The notes beneath the pieces were generated by a model that saw only the letters and a list, made by a program, of their open reading frames with translations, did no database searches and was not told the origin of the DNA. DNA of 64,000 nt, taken from contig JACFNP010000005.1 in NCBI GenBank assembly GCA_019454835.1, forward strand, positions 1 through 64,000, in the 5' to 3' direction. A program made the position numbers and the translations under genes. Source of the stretch: Rubellimicrobium sp. Its GTDB lineage: Bacteria; Pseudomonadota; Alphaproteobacteria; Rhodobacterales; Rhodobacteraceae. This document shows, piece by piece, positions 9,228-18,961 of this stretch; position 1 is the stretch's first letter; every line of letters begins with the position of its first letter.

Positions 9228-9253
9228 GGCCCCGCCCCCGCCGGGGCGGGGCC
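9228..9253 (+). terminator. Strong intercistronic hairpin after the binding-protein gene
   Basis: An 11-bp perfect GC stem (GGCCCCGCCCC with GGGGCGGGGCC, 4-base loop) directly after the binding-protein stop and before the permease genes. Hairpins here commonly stabilise the 5' message or reduce read-through, giving more binding protein than permease. Confidence 0.6.
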
Positions 9254-9381
9254 GTCACATCACCGGGCAGACCGCAGCGGTGCGGCCTGCCTGCGGGTCT
9301 GCCCGGACCGCGCCCCCGCCGACAGGGGTGCGGGACCCCGGCAGGGCCGCTGCGAAGGACCGCGACGGGAGAGGGCCAAAC

Positions 9382-10257
9382 GTGCTGAGCTGGGGCAATT
9401 TCATCTCGCAGATGTTCAACGGCCTCGTGTCGGGGGCGCTTCTCGCGCTCATCGCCTCGGGGCTGACCATCATCTACGGCACGCTCGGCGTGCTGAACCT
9501 CGCGCATGGCGCCATGTTCATGCTGGGGGGCTATGGCGGCTGGATCGCCTATACCTATACCGGCTCGTATACGGTGGCGGTGGCCGCAGGCACGATCTTC
9601 GTGCTGCTGGTCGGCGTGGCGATGGAGCGCGGCATCATCCGCCATTTCTACAACCGCCCGCCCGAGGATCAGTTGCTCGTCACCTTCGGTCTGGGCATCG
9701 TCTTCGTGGAAGGGGTCCGCCTCGTCTTCGGCAGCCTCATAAAGATGACGCCGCCGCCGGAAATCTTTCGCGGCATCACCAATCTCGGCTTCATGGTCTA
9801 TCCGACCTACCGCATTGCGGCGCTGGTGATCGTCGTGGTCGCGCTGGGGGCGCTCTATCTCATCCTCTACCGCACGCGCATCGGCATGATCGTGCGCGCC
9901 GGGATCGAGGATTCCACCATGGTCGGCTCGCTCGGGATCAACGTGTTCAAGGTCTTCATGCTGGTGTTCGGCATCGGCGCCGCGGCCGCAGGCTTTGCGG
10001 GGATCGTGAACGCGCCCATCGTCTCGATCGCGCCGGATGTGGGCGACCGCTATCTGGTGCTGACCTTCGTCGTCGTCATCATCGGCGGCGTCGGCAGCTT
10101 TCCCGGCGCGGTCCTCGGCGGGCTGATCGCCGGGCAGTTGCTGTCGCTCACCTCGATGATCGACCCCGCCTATTCCGAGATCGTCCTCTTCGTGGCGATG
10201 ACCCTGGTGCTGATGTTCCGCCCGCGCGGGCTGCTCGGCACCGCAGGCCGCGAATAG
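9382..10257 (+). CDS. LivH-type ABC permease
   Basis: 291 residues from the GTG at 9382, which has GGGAGAGGG just upstream. The frame is open back to 9280 but that part is arginine/proline-rich and follows the hairpin. Membrane segments and LivH blocks are clear: LALIASGLTIIYGTLGVLNLAHGA near residue 25, the GLGIVFVEGVRL segment, and the C-terminal VVVIIGGVGSFPGAVLGGLIAG. It forms half of the membrane channel with the LivM domain encoded next, 12 bases downstream. Confidence 0.9.
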   Translation: MLSWGNFISQMFNGLVSGALLALIASGLTIIYGTLGVLNLAHGAMFMLGGYGGWIAYTYTGSYTVAVAAGTIFVLLVGVAMERGIIRHFYNRPPEDQLLVTFGLGIVFVEGVRLVFGSLIKMTPPPEIFRGITNLGFMVYPTYRIAALVIVVVALGALYLILYRTRIGMIVRAGIEDSTMVGSLGINVFKVFMLVFGIGAAAAGFAGIVNAPIVSIAPDVGDRYLVLTFVVVIIGGVGSFPGAVLGGLIAGQLLSLTSMIDPAYSEIVLFVAMTLVLMFRPRGLLGTAGRE

Positions 10258-10269
10258 GGGGACGGCAGA

Positions 10270-12132
10270 ATGAACAGACGCCATCGCCCCTTCGTCGCCG
10301 AAATCCTCACGGCAATCGGCCTTCTCGTCGCGCCCTTCGTGCTGCGCTGGCTGGGCGTGCCGCCCAACACGATCAACCCGATCCTGATCTTCGGCCTGCT
10401 CGGCATCGGCTTCGACCTGCTGTTCGGCTTTACCGGGCTGCTGTCGTTCGGCCAGTCGGCATTCTTCGGCTCGGGCGGCATGGTCGCGGCCTACGTGCTG
10501 ACCCGGACCAGCATGGACAACACCCTCGTCGCGCTGCTGGTCGCCGCCGTGGCCTCGGGGGTGATCGGCTATCTTGTCGGCCTAGTCGCGCTGCGCCGCA
10601 CCGGCATCTATTTCGCCATGATCACCGTCGCCATCGCCGAGGTGTTCTTCTTCGCCGAGTTCAACCCGCTGGCGCACTGGACCGGCGGCGAGAACGGCCT
10701 GCCCGGCGTGCCGACCCCGAACCTGAGGCTGGGCTTCACCACCATCGAGTTCACCACCAACGAACAGATGTACTGGTTCTTCGGCGCCTGCTACTTCATC
10801 GGCATCGTGCTGGCCCTGCGCATCGTGCGCTCGCCGGTCGGGCTGATCCTGCGGGCGATCCGCGACAATCCGCTGCGCGCCTCGGCGCTGGGGCACAATA
10901 TCCACGGCTACAAGCTGGCGGTGTTCATCGTCGCCGCGATCTATACCGGCATCGCCGGGGGGCTGCTTGGCATGATGCAGGGCTTCATGCCGCCGGATGC
11001 CTTCAAGTTCGAGACCTCGGGCGAGATCGTGATGCAGACCGCCATCGGCGGCGCGGGCACCCTGTTCGGCCCGCTGCTGGGTGCGGCGGTGTGGATCTAT
11101 CTCAGCGACCTGTTCAAGATCACGCTGAACCTCGGTGCGATGTGGAAGCTGATCCTCGGCATCGTCTTCGTGCTGCTGGTCATGTTCCTGCGGCGCGGCA
11201 TCGCCGGCGGGCTGGTCGATCTCTGGGGGCTGGCCGCCGCGCGGCTGCTGCCGCCGCGCCCCGCGCGCAGCGGCGTCGAGGATGCCGCCGCCCCGCCGCC
11301 CGCCGTGCTGCTGCCGCGCGCGCGCCGGGGCAGCGGTGTCGGCGGCCCCGCCGACGAGGCGCCGCGCACCGGCACCATCCTGCGCGCCAGCGACCTGAGC
11401 AAGCGCTACGGCGGCATCATCGCCAACCGCAACATCGACTTCGAGGTCGATTACGGCGAGATTCGCGGCATCATCGGCCCCAACGGCGCGGGCAAGAGCA
11501 CCTTCTTCAAGATGCTCACCTGCGAGGTCGCGCCGTCCTCGGGCACGATCACCTTCGAGGGCAACGACATCACCGGCCGCGACGTGTCGGATGTCTGCCA
11601 GTTGGGCCTGACGAAAAGCTACCAGATCAACCAGTTGTTCGAGCGGCTGACCGTGCGCCAGAACCTCGAGATCGCCGCGCTCGGCGTGCTGCGCGGCACG
11701 TTCCGGCTTGACCTGCTTGGTTCGATGTCGGGGGTCGAGGGGCTGGACGGCCATGTCGCGGGCACGGCGGCGCTGGTGAACCTGACGCCGCGGCTGGATA
11801 CCGCCGTGTCGGAACTGGCCTATGGCGAGAAGCGCCGTCTCGAGATCGGCCTGGCGCTGGCCACCGCGCCCAGCCTGCTGCTGCTGGACGAACCGCTCGC
11901 CGGGATGAGCCCCGGCGAGCGCGTGGACACGGTCGCGCTGCTGAAGTCGATCGCGAAGGGGCGCACCATGATCATCATCGACCACGACATGGATTCGCTG
12001 TTCGAGCTGGTGAACCGGGTGACGGTGCTGCAGGAGGGATCGATCCTCGTCGAGGGCACCCCCGACGAGATCCGCGCCGACCGCCGCGTGCAGGAGGCCT
12101 ATCTGGGCGGAATCGAGGGAGAAAGCGCATGA
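10270..12132 (+). CDS. Fused LivM permease and LivG ATPase
   Basis: 620 residues in one frame. Residues 1 to about 325 are a LivM-type permease (GIGFDLLFGFTGLLSFGQSA, GLVALRRTGIYFAMITVAI, the AIGGAGTLFGPLLGA motif). About 326-370 is a proline/alanine/arginine-rich linker. Residues from about 370 are a complete LivG ATPase with Walker A GPNGAGKST, signature LAYGEKRRLEIG, Walker B LLLLDEP and the H-loop IIDHDMDSLFELV. Separate LivM and LivG proteins are usual, so this is a permease-ATPase fusion, a form known in some alphaproteobacteria. It overlaps livF by 4 bases. Confidence 0.9.
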   Translation: MNRRHRPFVAEILTAIGLLVAPFVLRWLGVPPNTINPILIFGLLGIGFDLLFGFTGLLSFGQSAFFGSGGMVAAYVLTRTSMDNTLVALLVAAVASGVIGYLVGLVALRRTGIYFAMITVAIAEVFFFAEFNPLAHWTGGENGLPGVPTPNLRLGFTTIEFTTNEQMYWFFGACYFIGIVLALRIVRSPVGLILRAIRDNPLRASALGHNIHGYKLAVFIVAAIYTGIAGGLLGMMQGFMPPDAFKFETSGEIVMQTAIGGAGTLFGPLLGAAVWIYLSDLFKITLNLGAMWKLILGIVFVLLVMFLRRGIAGGLVDLWGLAAARLLPPRPARSGVEDAAAPPPAVLLPRARRGSGVGGPADEAPRTGTILRASDLSKRYGGIIANRNIDFEVDYGEIRGIIGPNGAGKSTFFKMLTCEVAPSSGTITFEGNDITGRDVSDVCQLGLTKSYQINQLFERLTVRQNLEIAALGVLRGTFRLDLLGSMSGVEGLDGHVAGTAALVNLTPRLDTAVSELAYGEKRRLEIGLALATAPSLLLLDEPLAGMSPGERVDTVALLKSIAKGRTMIIIDHDMDSLFELVNRVTVLQEGSILVEGTPDEIRADRRVQEAYLGGIEGESA

Positions 12133-12827
12133 GCCTGCTCGAGGTCAGCGGCCTGAACAGCTTCTACGGCGACAGCCATGTGCTTTTCGATGTCGACCTG
12201 CATGTCGGCAGGAACGAGGTGGTGGCGCTTCTCGGTCGCAACGGCGCCGGGAAATCGACGACGCTGAAAAGCCTGATGGGTGTGGTGCGGCCCCGGAGCG
12301 GCCATGTGCGTCTTGACGGCGCCGAGATCGCCGGGCAGCCCGCGCACGAGATCGCGCGGCTGGGGATGCAGCTTGTCCATGAGGAGCGGCGCATCTTCGG
12401 GTCGCTGAACGTCGAGGAGAACATCATCCTCGCCGGGCTGACCGCGCCGAACCGCTGGCCGCTCGAACGCATCTACACGATGTTCCCGCGCCTGAAGGAA
12501 CGCCGCGAGAGCCGCGGCACCGATCTTTCGGGCGGCGAGCAGCAGATGCTCGCCGTGGCCCGCGCGCTGGTGCGCGACCCGAAGATCGTCCTGCTGGACG
12601 AACCGTTCGAGGGGCTGGCTCCGGTGATCGTGCAGGACCTGATGCGCACCTGCCGCGAACTGGCGCAGGCCGGACAGACCATCGTGCTGGTCGAACAGAA
12701 CATCGCTGCGGCGCTGTCGCTGTCGGACCGGGTCTATATCATCAACAACGGCCACATCGCCCACGAGGCGACCCCGGCCGAACTGCGCGAGGCTCCCGAG
12801 ATCCTGCAACGCTATCTGGGCGTGTAG
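12129..12827 (+). CDS. LivF-type ABC ATPase
   Basis: 232 residues, the normal LivF length. Walker A GRNGAGKST near residue 38, signature LSGGEQQMLAVARAL, Walker B IVLLDEPFEGLAP and the terminal RYLGV typical of LivF. It pairs with the fused LivG domain to power the transporter. The ATGA overlap with the preceding gene shows coupling. A 7-bp hairpin follows the stop. Confidence 0.92.
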   Translation: MSLLEVSGLNSFYGDSHVLFDVDLHVGRNEVVALLGRNGAGKSTTLKSLMGVVRPRSGHVRLDGAEIAGQPAHEIARLGMQLVHEERRIFGSLNVEENIILAGLTAPNRWPLERIYTMFPRLKERRESRGTDLSGGEQQMLAVARALVRDPKIVLLDEPFEGLAPVIVQDLMRTCRELAQAGQTIVLVEQNIAAALSLSDRVYIINNGHIAHEATPAELREAPEILQRYLGV

Positions 12828-12843
12828 GACGCGCGGCGCGCGG

Positions 12844-12860
12844 CGGACCGGGACGGTCCG
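12844..12860 (+). terminator. Possible terminator of the HAAT-type ABC operon
   Basis: CGGACCG, loop GGA, CGGTCCG, 17 bases after the livF stop, with no U tract. The gap 12828-13306 further holds one copy of the dispersed palindromic repeat and the SOS promoter of imuB. No protein gene is evident. Confidence 0.4.
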
Positions 12861-12968
12861 GCCGGAGCAGGGGCGCAGCCCGCGCGGGGGGGCGCAGGCC
12901 GGGGTCATCGGGTGTGCCGGGGGCACGCCGTGACGGAGGGGTGCGCCGCGATGCAGGGGCTCAGGTTC

Positions 12969-13059
12969 CGTCATTGCGAGGAGGCGAAGCCGACGAAGCA
13001 ACCCGAAGGCATTGCGCGAGCGGTCGGGGTTGCTTCGGCTTGCGCCTCGCGGGTGACGG
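12969..13059. repeat. Dispersed palindromic repeat, copy 1
   Basis: About 91 bp beginning CGTCATTGCGAGGAGGCGAA and ending GTGACGG. It contains the internal GAAGCAACCC and GGGGTTGCTTC arms that pair with each other. Seven further whole copies and one half copy occur in the window. Confidence 0.85.
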
Positions 13060-13145
13060 GATGTGCGACGGGATCGCAAGCCGCACCCTCGCGCCAACCC
13101 GCGCAGCGCCGTTCGCCCGGCACCCCGATCCTGCCCGATATGCGG

Positions 13146-13178
13146 TTGACTCGGACAGCGCCGGAACGAATAGTGAAC
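13146..13178 (+). promoter_or_regulatory. SOS promoter of imuB-dnaE2 with LexA box
   Basis: TTGACT (13146-13151), 17 bp, AATAGT (13169-13174). Over the -10 lies GAAC-GAATAGT-GAAC (13164-13178), the reverse reading of the alphaproteobacterial LexA site GTTC-N7-GTTC. The operon is therefore very probably induced by DNA damage. Confidence 0.8.
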
Positions 13179-13306
13179 ATCCATCGGAATCATGCGGCCT
13201 GCCCATGCCTCGCCACGCGACCTCTGCCTTGCGGCCCGGTGCGCCCGTATCGTGCGGCGGGCGGCGCGGGCCGGGGGATGGTCCGGTCCGGAACCGGAGG
13301 CCTGCG

Positions 13307-14875
13307 ATGGCACGGGTCATCTCGCTTTACCTGCCGCTGTGGCCGACGGAAAGGCTGCGGCGGCAGGGGGGCGAGGCGCCACCGGCCGGGGTGCCGCTGG
13401 TCGTGGCCGCGCGCGAGGGCGGGCGGCGGGTGGTGGCAGCGGCGGATGCGGCGGCGCGGGCGCTGGGGCTGCGGGCGGGCATGACCGTGGCCCAGGCACA
13501 GGCGCAGGTGCCGGGGCTGGCGGTCCTTCCCGTCACGCCCGAGGCCGACCGGGCCGGCCTGACGCGGCTGGCGCTGTGGCTGCGGCAGCGCGTGGCCCCG
13601 GTGGTGGCGGTGGACGGGGCCTGCGGCATCATCCTCGACGTGACGGGGGCGGCGCATCTGCACGGTGGCGAGGCGGCGCTGCTGGACGGGCTGGTCGGGC
13701 GGCTGGCCCTGTCGGGGGTCACCGCGCGGGCGGCCCTGGCCGACACGCGGGGCGCGGCCCATGCGCTGGCGCGGTTCGTGGCCGATCCGGTGTTCATCGT
13801 GCCGCCGGGCGAGGTGATGGCGCATCTTGCCCCCCTGCCGCTGGCGGCGCTGCGGCTGGGGGTCGATCCGGCCGCCGGGCTCGATGCGCTCGGGGTTGCG
13901 ACCGTTGGCGACCTTGCCGCCCTGCCGCGCGCGCCGCTGACCCGGCGGTTCGGGCCGGAACCCTGCTTGCGGCTCGATCAGGCGCTGGGGCTGGCGGCGG
14001 ACCCCGTCGATCCGCTCCGCCCCGAGGACCAGGTCGCCGCCCGCCGTCTTTTCGCCGAGCCGATTGCCGCGCCCGAGACCATCGCGCGCCATATGGGCAA
14101 GCTGGCGGCGGTCCTGTGCGAGGCGCTGGCGGCGCGCGGGCTGGGCGCACGGCGGCTTGATCTTGTCTGCACCCGCAGCGACGGGCAGGCGCAGGCCCTG
14201 CGCATCGGGCTGGCCCGGCCCTCGCGCGACGCGGCGCATCTGACGCGGCTGCTGGGCGCAAGGATCGAGCGGATCGACCCCGGTTTCGGCATCGAGAGCA
14301 TGGCGCTGGCCGCCAGCCGGGCCGAACCGCTGGCGGCAGGGCAGGTGGCCGATGCCCTTGCCGGGGCGCAGGCGCCTGATCTTGCGGGGCTGGTCGACAC
14401 GCTGGCGAACCGCGTCGGTCCTGCCGGGGTCTACCGCATGGCTGCCGTCGCCTCGGACGTGCCCGAACGATCGGTGCGGCGCATCCCGGCGCTGGCTGAC
14501 GGGGGCGGCGTCCCCCGGCCCGCGCACCGGCCCGTCCCCCGCCCCGCCCCGTGGCCCGCCTCCTGGCCCGCGCACTGGCCGCGCCCGGCCCGCCTGCTGC
14601 CGCATCCCGAACGGATCGAGACGCTGGCGCTGCTGCCCGACCATCCGCCCGCCTGGTTCATCTGGCGCGGGCGGCGCCACCCCGTCACCCGCGCCGACGG
14701 CCCCGAGCGCATCTTCGGCGAATGGTGGAAGCGCGATGCCGAACTGGCGGCGGTGCGGGACTATTTCCGCGTCGAGGATGACAGCGGTGCGCGGTTCTGG
14801 ATCTTTCGCGCGGGCGACGGCGAGGATGCCGCCACCGGCCCGCAAGGCTGGTTCCTGCACGGGCTGTTCGGGTGA
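13307..14875 (+). CDS. imuB: ImuB, Y-family polymerase-like mutasome protein
   Basis: 522 residues from the ATG at 13307 (GGAGG upstream). It has the Y-family fold, but the first active-site Asp is replaced ([16 protein letters not shown]). The SIDE-like motif reads [10 protein letters not shown], without the catalytic Glu. This fits ImuB, an inactive Y-family member that ties DnaE2 to the sliding clamp during mutagenic repair. The C-terminal part has a proline/tryptophan-rich stretch near residues 405-425, then the conserved ImuB tail ([37 protein letters not shown]). Its stop overlaps dnaE2. The usual partner imuA is not upstream: only the SOS promoter, a short leader and a repeat are there. 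Confidence 0.92.
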   Translation: MARVISLYLPLWPTERLRRQGGEAPPAGVPLVVAAREGGRRVVAAADAAARALGLRAGMTVAQAQAQVPGLAVLPVTPEADRAGLTRLALWLRQRVAPVVAVDGACGIILDVTGAAHLHGGEAALLDGLVGRLALSGVTARAALADTRGAAHALARFVADPVFIVPPGEVMAHLAPLPLAALRLGVDPAAGLDALGVATVGDLAALPRAPLTRRFGPEPCLRLDQALGLAADPVDPLRPEDQVAARRLFAEPIAAPETIARHMGKLAAVLCEALAARGLGARRLDLVCTRSDGQAQALRIGLARPSRDAAHLTRLLGARIERIDPGFGIESMALAASRAEPLAAGQVADALAGAQAPDLAGLVDTLANRVGPAGVYRMAAVASDVPERSVRRIPALADGGGVPRPAHRPVPRPAPWPASWPAHWPRPARLLPHPERIETLALLPDHPPAWFIWRGRRHPVTRADGPERIFGEWWKRDAELAAVRDYFRVEDDSGARFWIFRAGDGEDAATGPQGWFLHGLFG

Positions 14876-17800
14876 TGCGCGGGTCACGCGCCGCGCCGCG
14901 TTATGCCGAACTGCAGGTGACAAGCCGGTTCTCCTTTCTGCGCGGGGCATCTTCGGCCGGGGAGTTGTTCGCCGCCGCCGCCGCGCTGGGGATCGAGGCG
15001 CTGGCGGTGACCGACCGGGGCACGCTGGCGGGTATGGTGCGCGCGCATCAGGCGGCGCGCGCGGCGGGGGTGCGGCTGGTGGTCGGCTGCCGGCTTGACC
15101 TCGCCTGCGGCATGTCGGTGCTGGTCTATCCGACCGACCGCGCCGCCTACGCGCGGCTCTGCCATCTGCTGAGCATCGGCAAGGCGCGGGCGGGCAAGGG
15201 GCGCTGTCATCTGGACTGGGATGATCTTGCCGCCCATGCCGGGGGTCTGATCGCGGTGCTGGTCCCGGACATGGCCGATGCCGCCTGTGCCGCCCGCCTG
15301 CGCCGCCTGCGGGCGGTGTTCGGCGACCGTGGCTATCTGGCGCTGACCCTGCGGCGGCGCCCGAATGACCTGCTGCGGCTGTGGCAACTGGTGCAGATGG
15401 CGCAGGAGGCGGGAATCCCGACCGTTGCCACCAATGACGTGCTGTTCCATGCGCCGGGACGGCGCATCCTGCAGGATGTCGTCACCGCGATCCGCCTGAA
15501 CACCACGGTCGATGCGCTGGGCACCGGACGCGAGCGCCATGCCGACCGCTACCTGAAGCCGCCCGCCGAGATGGCACGGCTGTTCCGTCTCTGGCCCGAG
15601 GCGGTGGCGCGGACGGTCGGGATCGTGGAGCGGTGCCGTTTCTCGCTGGACGAGCTGCGCTACCAGTATCCCGAGGAACGCGACGACCCGACGCAAAGCC
15701 CGCAAGAGGTGCTGGAACGCCTGACCTGGCAGGGCGCGGCGACCCGCTACCCCGAGGGCGTGCCGGATGACGTGCAGGCCACCCTGCGCCACGAGCTGCG
15801 CCTGATCGGCAGGCTGGATTACGCGCCCTATTTCCTGACCGTGAACAACATCACCCGCTTTGCCCGTTCGCGGGGCATCCTGTGCCAGGGGCGCGGCTCG
15901 GCGGCCAATTCCGCCGTCTGCTACGTGCTGGGCATCACCGCCATCGACCCCGCGCGCAACGACCTGCTGTTCGAGCGGTTCATCAGCGAGGAACGGCGCG
16001 AGCCGCCCGACATCGATGTCGATTTCGAGCATGAGCGGCGCGAGGAGGTGATCCGGTGGATCTACGACCATTACGGGCGCGACCATGCCGCGCTGACCGC
16101 GACGGTGATTCGCTATCGTTCGCGCGGTGCCTTGCGCGATGTGGGCAAGGCGATGGGCCTGCCCGAGGACCTGATCGCCACATTGTCCGGCCAGTCCGGT
16201 CGCTGGTCGCGCGGCGGGCTGTCGGGTGACGACCTGCGCGCCGCCGGGCTGAACCCCGGTGATCGCCGGTTGCGGCTGGTGCTGGAACTGGCGGCGCAAC
16301 TGCGCGGCGCGCCCAGGCACCTGTCGCAGCATCCCGGCGGGTTCGTGCTGACGCATGACCGGCTTGATTCGCTGGTGCCGGTCGAGCCTGCGGCGATGGC
16401 GGGGCGGCAGATCATCGAATGGGACAAGGACGACATCGACGCGCTGGGGTTCATGAAGGTCGACATCCTGGCGCTGGGGATGCTGTCCTGCCTGCGTCGG
16501 GCGCTGGACCTGCTGGCGGCGCACAAGGGAATCACCCTTGGCCTGGCCACGATCCCGGCCGAGGATCCGGCGACCTATGCGATGATTCGCCGCGCCGACA
16601 CATTGGGCACGTTCCAGATCGAGAGCCGGGCGCAGATGTCGATGCTGCCGCGCCTGCGGCCGCACACGTTTCACGACCTTGTGGTGCAGGTCGCCATCGT
16701 GCGGCCGGGGCCGATCCAGGGCGACATGGTGCACCCATATCTGCGCCGCCGTCAGGGCCTGGAGCCAGTGGAGTATCCGACGCCAGAACTGGAGCGCGTG
16801 CTGGGCAAGACGCTGGGCGTGCCGCTGTTTCAGGAACAGGCGATGCGCGTCGCCATCACCTGCGCCGGGTTCACCCCCGGCGAGGCCGATCTGTTGCGCA
16901 AGAGCATGGCGACGTTCAAACATACCGGCGGTGTAGCGCGCTTTCGTGAACAATTAGTGAACGGAATGGCGGCGCGCGGCTATGGCGAAGAATTTTCCCT
17001 GAAGCTGATTCATCAACTGGAAGGATTCGGCGCGTATGGTTTCCCCGAAAGCCACGCGGCCAGCTTTGCCCTGCTCGCCTATGCGTCGTCGTGGCTGAAG
17101 TGCCATCATCCGGAGGTGTATTGTGCCGCATTGTTGAACAGCCAGCCGATGGGCTTCTATGCGCCCGCGCAGATCGTGCGCGATGCCCGCGCGCACGGGG
17201 TCAGGGTGCGGCCCGTCTGCGTGAATGCCAGCCACTGGGACTGTACGCTCGAACCCGACGCCGGGGGATTCGCCGTGCGGCTGGGGATGCGCATGGTCAA
17301 GGGCCTCGCCAACGCCCATGCCGCGCGCATCATCGCCGCGCGCGAGGGGCCGTTCGCCTCGGTCGAGGAGGTCCGGGCCCGTGCCCGCGTGCCGGTGGCG
17401 GCGCTGGCCATGCTTGCGCGCGCGGATGCGTTCCGCGAGGGCTTGGGCCTGTCGCGGCGTGCGGCGCTCTGGGCGGTGAAGGGGCTGGGTGACGCCGACC
17501 TGCCGCTGTTCGCCGCCGCGCGGGAAGCTGCCGCCCGCGAGGCCGCTGCCCACGAGGCCGCTGCCCACGAGACTGCCGCCTGCGAGACCGCTGCCCGCGA
17601 GACTGCCGCGCGGGAAACGCGGGCGCGGGCGGGCAAGGCGGCTGGCGCGGGCAATGTCGGCGCGGGCGCGGCCACGCCTGTCGTCTCCGAACCCGCCGTC
17701 ACCCTGCCGCCGCTGTCCGACGGCGGCGAGGTGGTCGAGGATTACGCCCGTACCGGCCTGACGCTGCGCCGCCACCCGGTCGCCTTTCTGCGCGGCACGC

Positions 17801-18171
17801 TGGCGCAGCGGCATATCCTGACCTGCGCCGAGGCCGCCGCCACGCCGAACAACCATGTCGTCACCGCTGCCGGTCTCATCCTCGTGCGCCAGCGGCCCGG
17901 TTCGGCGCACGGGGTGGTGTTCCTGACGCTCGAGGACGAAACCGGCATCGCCAATGTCGTGATCTGGCAGCGGGTGTTCGAGCGCTTTCGCCGCGTGATC
18001 CTCGCCGCGCGCATGATCGCGGTGCGCGGCCTGATCCAGCGCGAGGGCGAGGTCGTCCATCTGATCGCGCGCGGCGTCACCGACCTGTCGGCGGACCTGG
18101 CGGGCCTGGGCGCGGCGGACGGATCGGGGCAGGCGGCGCCGCTCAGGGTCAGGACGCGGGATTTCCACTGA
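14872..18171 (+). CDS. dnaE2: DnaE2, error-prone DNA polymerase
   Basis: 1099 residues, the usual DnaE2 size. An N-terminal PHP domain ([23 protein letters not shown]) leads into the C-family polymerase core. The catalytic aspartates sit in [13 protein letters not shown] near residue 380. An OB-fold near residues 975-1060 ([19 protein letters not shown]) completes it. Residues about 881-923 are an alanine/glutamate linker made of near-identical five-residue units ([15 protein letters not shown]). It performs damage-induced translesion synthesis with ImuB. The start is GTG 14872 or ATG 14875, both overlapping the imuB stop. The stretch around 16910-17140 is lower in GC than its surroundings. 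Confidence 0.94.
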   Translation: MMRGSRAAPRYAELQVTSRFSFLRGASSAGELFAAAAALGIEALAVTDRGTLAGMVRAHQAARAAGVRLVVGCRLDLACGMSVLVYPTDRAAYARLCHLLSIGKARAGKGRCHLDWDDLAAHAGGLIAVLVPDMADAACAARLRRLRAVFGDRGYLALTLRRRPNDLLRLWQLVQMAQEAGIPTVATNDVLFHAPGRRILQDVVTAIRLNTTVDALGTGRERHADRYLKPPAEMARLFRLWPEAVARTVGIVERCRFSLDELRYQYPEERDDPTQSPQEVLERLTWQGAATRYPEGVPDDVQATLRHELRLIGRLDYAPYFLTVNNITRFARSRGILCQGRGSAANSAVCYVLGITAIDPARNDLLFERFISEERREPPDIDVDFEHERREEVIRWIYDHYGRDHAALTATVIRYRSRGALRDVGKAMGLPEDLIATLSGQSGRWSRGGLSGDDLRAAGLNPGDRRLRLVLELAAQLRGAPRHLSQHPGGFVLTHDRLDSLVPVEPAAMAGRQIIEWDKDDIDALGFMKVDILALGMLSCLRRALDLLAAHKGITLGLATIPAEDPATYAMIRRADTLGTFQIESRAQMSMLPRLRPHTFHDLVVQVAIVRPGPIQGDMVHPYLRRRQGLEPVEYPTPELERVLGKTLGVPLFQEQAMRVAITCAGFTPGEADLLRKSMATFKHTGGVARFREQLVNGMAARGYGEEFSLKLIHQLEGFGAYGFPESHAASFALLAYASSWLKCHHPEVYCAALLNSQPMGFYAPAQIVRDARAHGVRVRPVCVNASHWDCTLEPDAGGFAVRLGMRMVKGLANAHAARIIAAREGPFASVEEVRARARVPVAALAMLARADAFREGLGLSRRAALWAVKGLGDADLPLFAAAREAAAREAAAHEAAAHETAACETAARETAARETRARAGKAAGAGNVGAGAATPVVSEPAVTLPPLSDGGEVVEDYARTGLTLRRHPVAFLRGTLAQRHILTCAEAAATPNNHVVTAAGLILVRQRPGSAHGVVFLTLEDETGIANVVIWQRVFERFRRVILAARMIAVRGLIQREGEVVHLIARGVTDLSADLAGLGAADGSGQAAPLRVRTRDFH
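17520..17625 (+). repeat. In-frame 15-bp tandem repeats inside dnaE2
   Basis: About seven units of a 15-bp sequence like GCCGCTGCCCACGAG run in frame. They encode the Ala-rich linker between the polymerase core and the OB-fold. Length variation here would not break the frame. Confidence 0.8.
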
Positions 18172-18179
18172 GGCGGGCC

Positions 18180-18208
18180 GCGTTTTCATGGACCCGGCGG
18201 CCCGCTCT
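18180..18208 (+). terminator. Hairpin after dnaE2
   Basis: A 9-bp stem pairs about GCGGGCCGC with GCGGCCCGC around a loop that contains GTTTTCATGGAC. A near-copy of the same stretch lies at 35712-35739 downstream of the IalB gene, so it may be part of a repeated element rather than a plain terminator. Confidence 0.45.
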
Positions 18209-18273
18209 GACTTGTTGTTCTTGCGCATTGTCGCGGGCGTCGGACGCAGGGCAATCGGGGCGGGCGGCATATT

Positions 18274-18364
18274 CCGTCACCCGCGAGGCGAAGCCGAAGC
18301 AACCCCGACCGCTTGCACGCAACATCGGGGTTGCTTCGTCGGCTTTGCCTCCTCGCAATGACGG
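18274..18364. repeat. Dispersed palindromic repeat, copy 2
   Basis: The left end is the CCGTCACCCGCGAGGCGAAG variant and the right end is CCTCCTCGCAATGACGG. The internal arms are GAAGCAACCCCGA and TCGGGGTTGCTTC. Confidence 0.85.
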
Positions 18365-18473
18365 ATTTCGCGGGCGGCGGCGCCCTGCCAACCTGCGCAG
18401 AGCGGTTCGTCCGATTGTCGCGGGCGTCGGACGTTTCCATCCGGCTGCAGGGCAATCGGGCGAAGTGCAAACC

Positions 18474-18565
18474 CCGTCACCCGCGAGGCGAAGCCGAAGC
18501 AACCTCGACCGCTCGCGCGATGCCTTCGGGGTTGCTTCGTCGGCTGCGCCTCCTCGCAATGACGG
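18474..18565. repeat. Dispersed palindromic repeat, copy 3
   Basis: Same two ends as copy 2. The centre reads CTCGCGCGATGCCTTC instead of CTTGCACGCAACAT. Confidence 0.85.
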
Positions 18566-18675
18566 AAATTTTCGGGCAGCGACACCGCGCCAACCCGTGC
18601 AGAGCGGTTCGCCAGATTGTCGCGGGCGTCGGACGTTTCCATCCGACTGCAGGGCAATCGGGCGAAGTGCAAATC

Positions 18676-18766
18676 CCGTCATTGCGAGGCGAAAGCCGAA
18701 GCAACCCCGACCGCTTGCACTCAACATCGGGGTTGCTTCGTCGGCTTTGCCTCCTCGCAATGACGG
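18676..18766. repeat. Dispersed palindromic repeat, copy 4
   Basis: The left end is the CCGTCATTGCGAGG form. The centre (CTTGCACTCAACAT) is nearly that of copy 2. Confidence 0.85.
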
Positions 18767-18891
18767 AAGATGCCGTTCGCCCGATTGCCCTCCATCCGGA
18801 CTGCGAAACGCCCTGCGCGAGACCGGCAAATGCCCGTCCGGGGCGTTGCCGTCCGGTGCCGGGGCGGGGCATTTCCGGCGGCCAATCGTTC

Positions 18892-18920
18892 TTGACCATT
18901 TTGCTCGACTTCTCTAGCTC
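18892..18920 (+). promoter_or_regulatory. Promoter of the ABC-nnrS operon
   Basis: TTGACC (18892-18897), 17-bp spacer, TAGCTC (18915-18920). No FNR (TTGAT-N4-ATCAA) or NsrR box is visible in this region. Confidence 0.4.
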
Positions 18921-18961
18921 CCCCGGTGACAGCATCTGTCCCAGCCATGAGGAAATCCGCC

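Larger units (their letters stand above)
18227..18766. repeat. Tandem array of three units of about 200 bp
   Basis: Three direct units follow one another. Each is a spacer carrying ATTGTCGCGGGCGTCGGACG (exact at 18227, 18414 and 18616) plus one palindromic repeat (18274, 18474, 18676). The whole gap 18172-18961 (790 bp) is this array plus the promoter of the next operon. I see no gene in it. Confidence 0.85.

Noticed and set aside
9072-11711. 879-codon plus-strand frame across the LivH/LivM genes
   Set aside because: It is arginine-rich, overlaps three recognisable transporter genes in another phase, and has no family features.
12914-13306. N-terminal extension of ImuB or a short imuA
   Set aside because: The stretch covers a palindromic repeat and the SOS promoter. 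The ImuB domain starts right at the ATG at 13307 with a proper ribosome site.
18227-18766. CRISPR array
   Set aside because: Repeats are about 91 bp and palindromic in 200-bp units, spacers are repeated rather than unique, and no cas genes are nearby.
18892-18920. FNR-type box in the nnrS operon promoter
   Set aside because: TTGACC is present but the second half site ATCAA at the required spacing is not.
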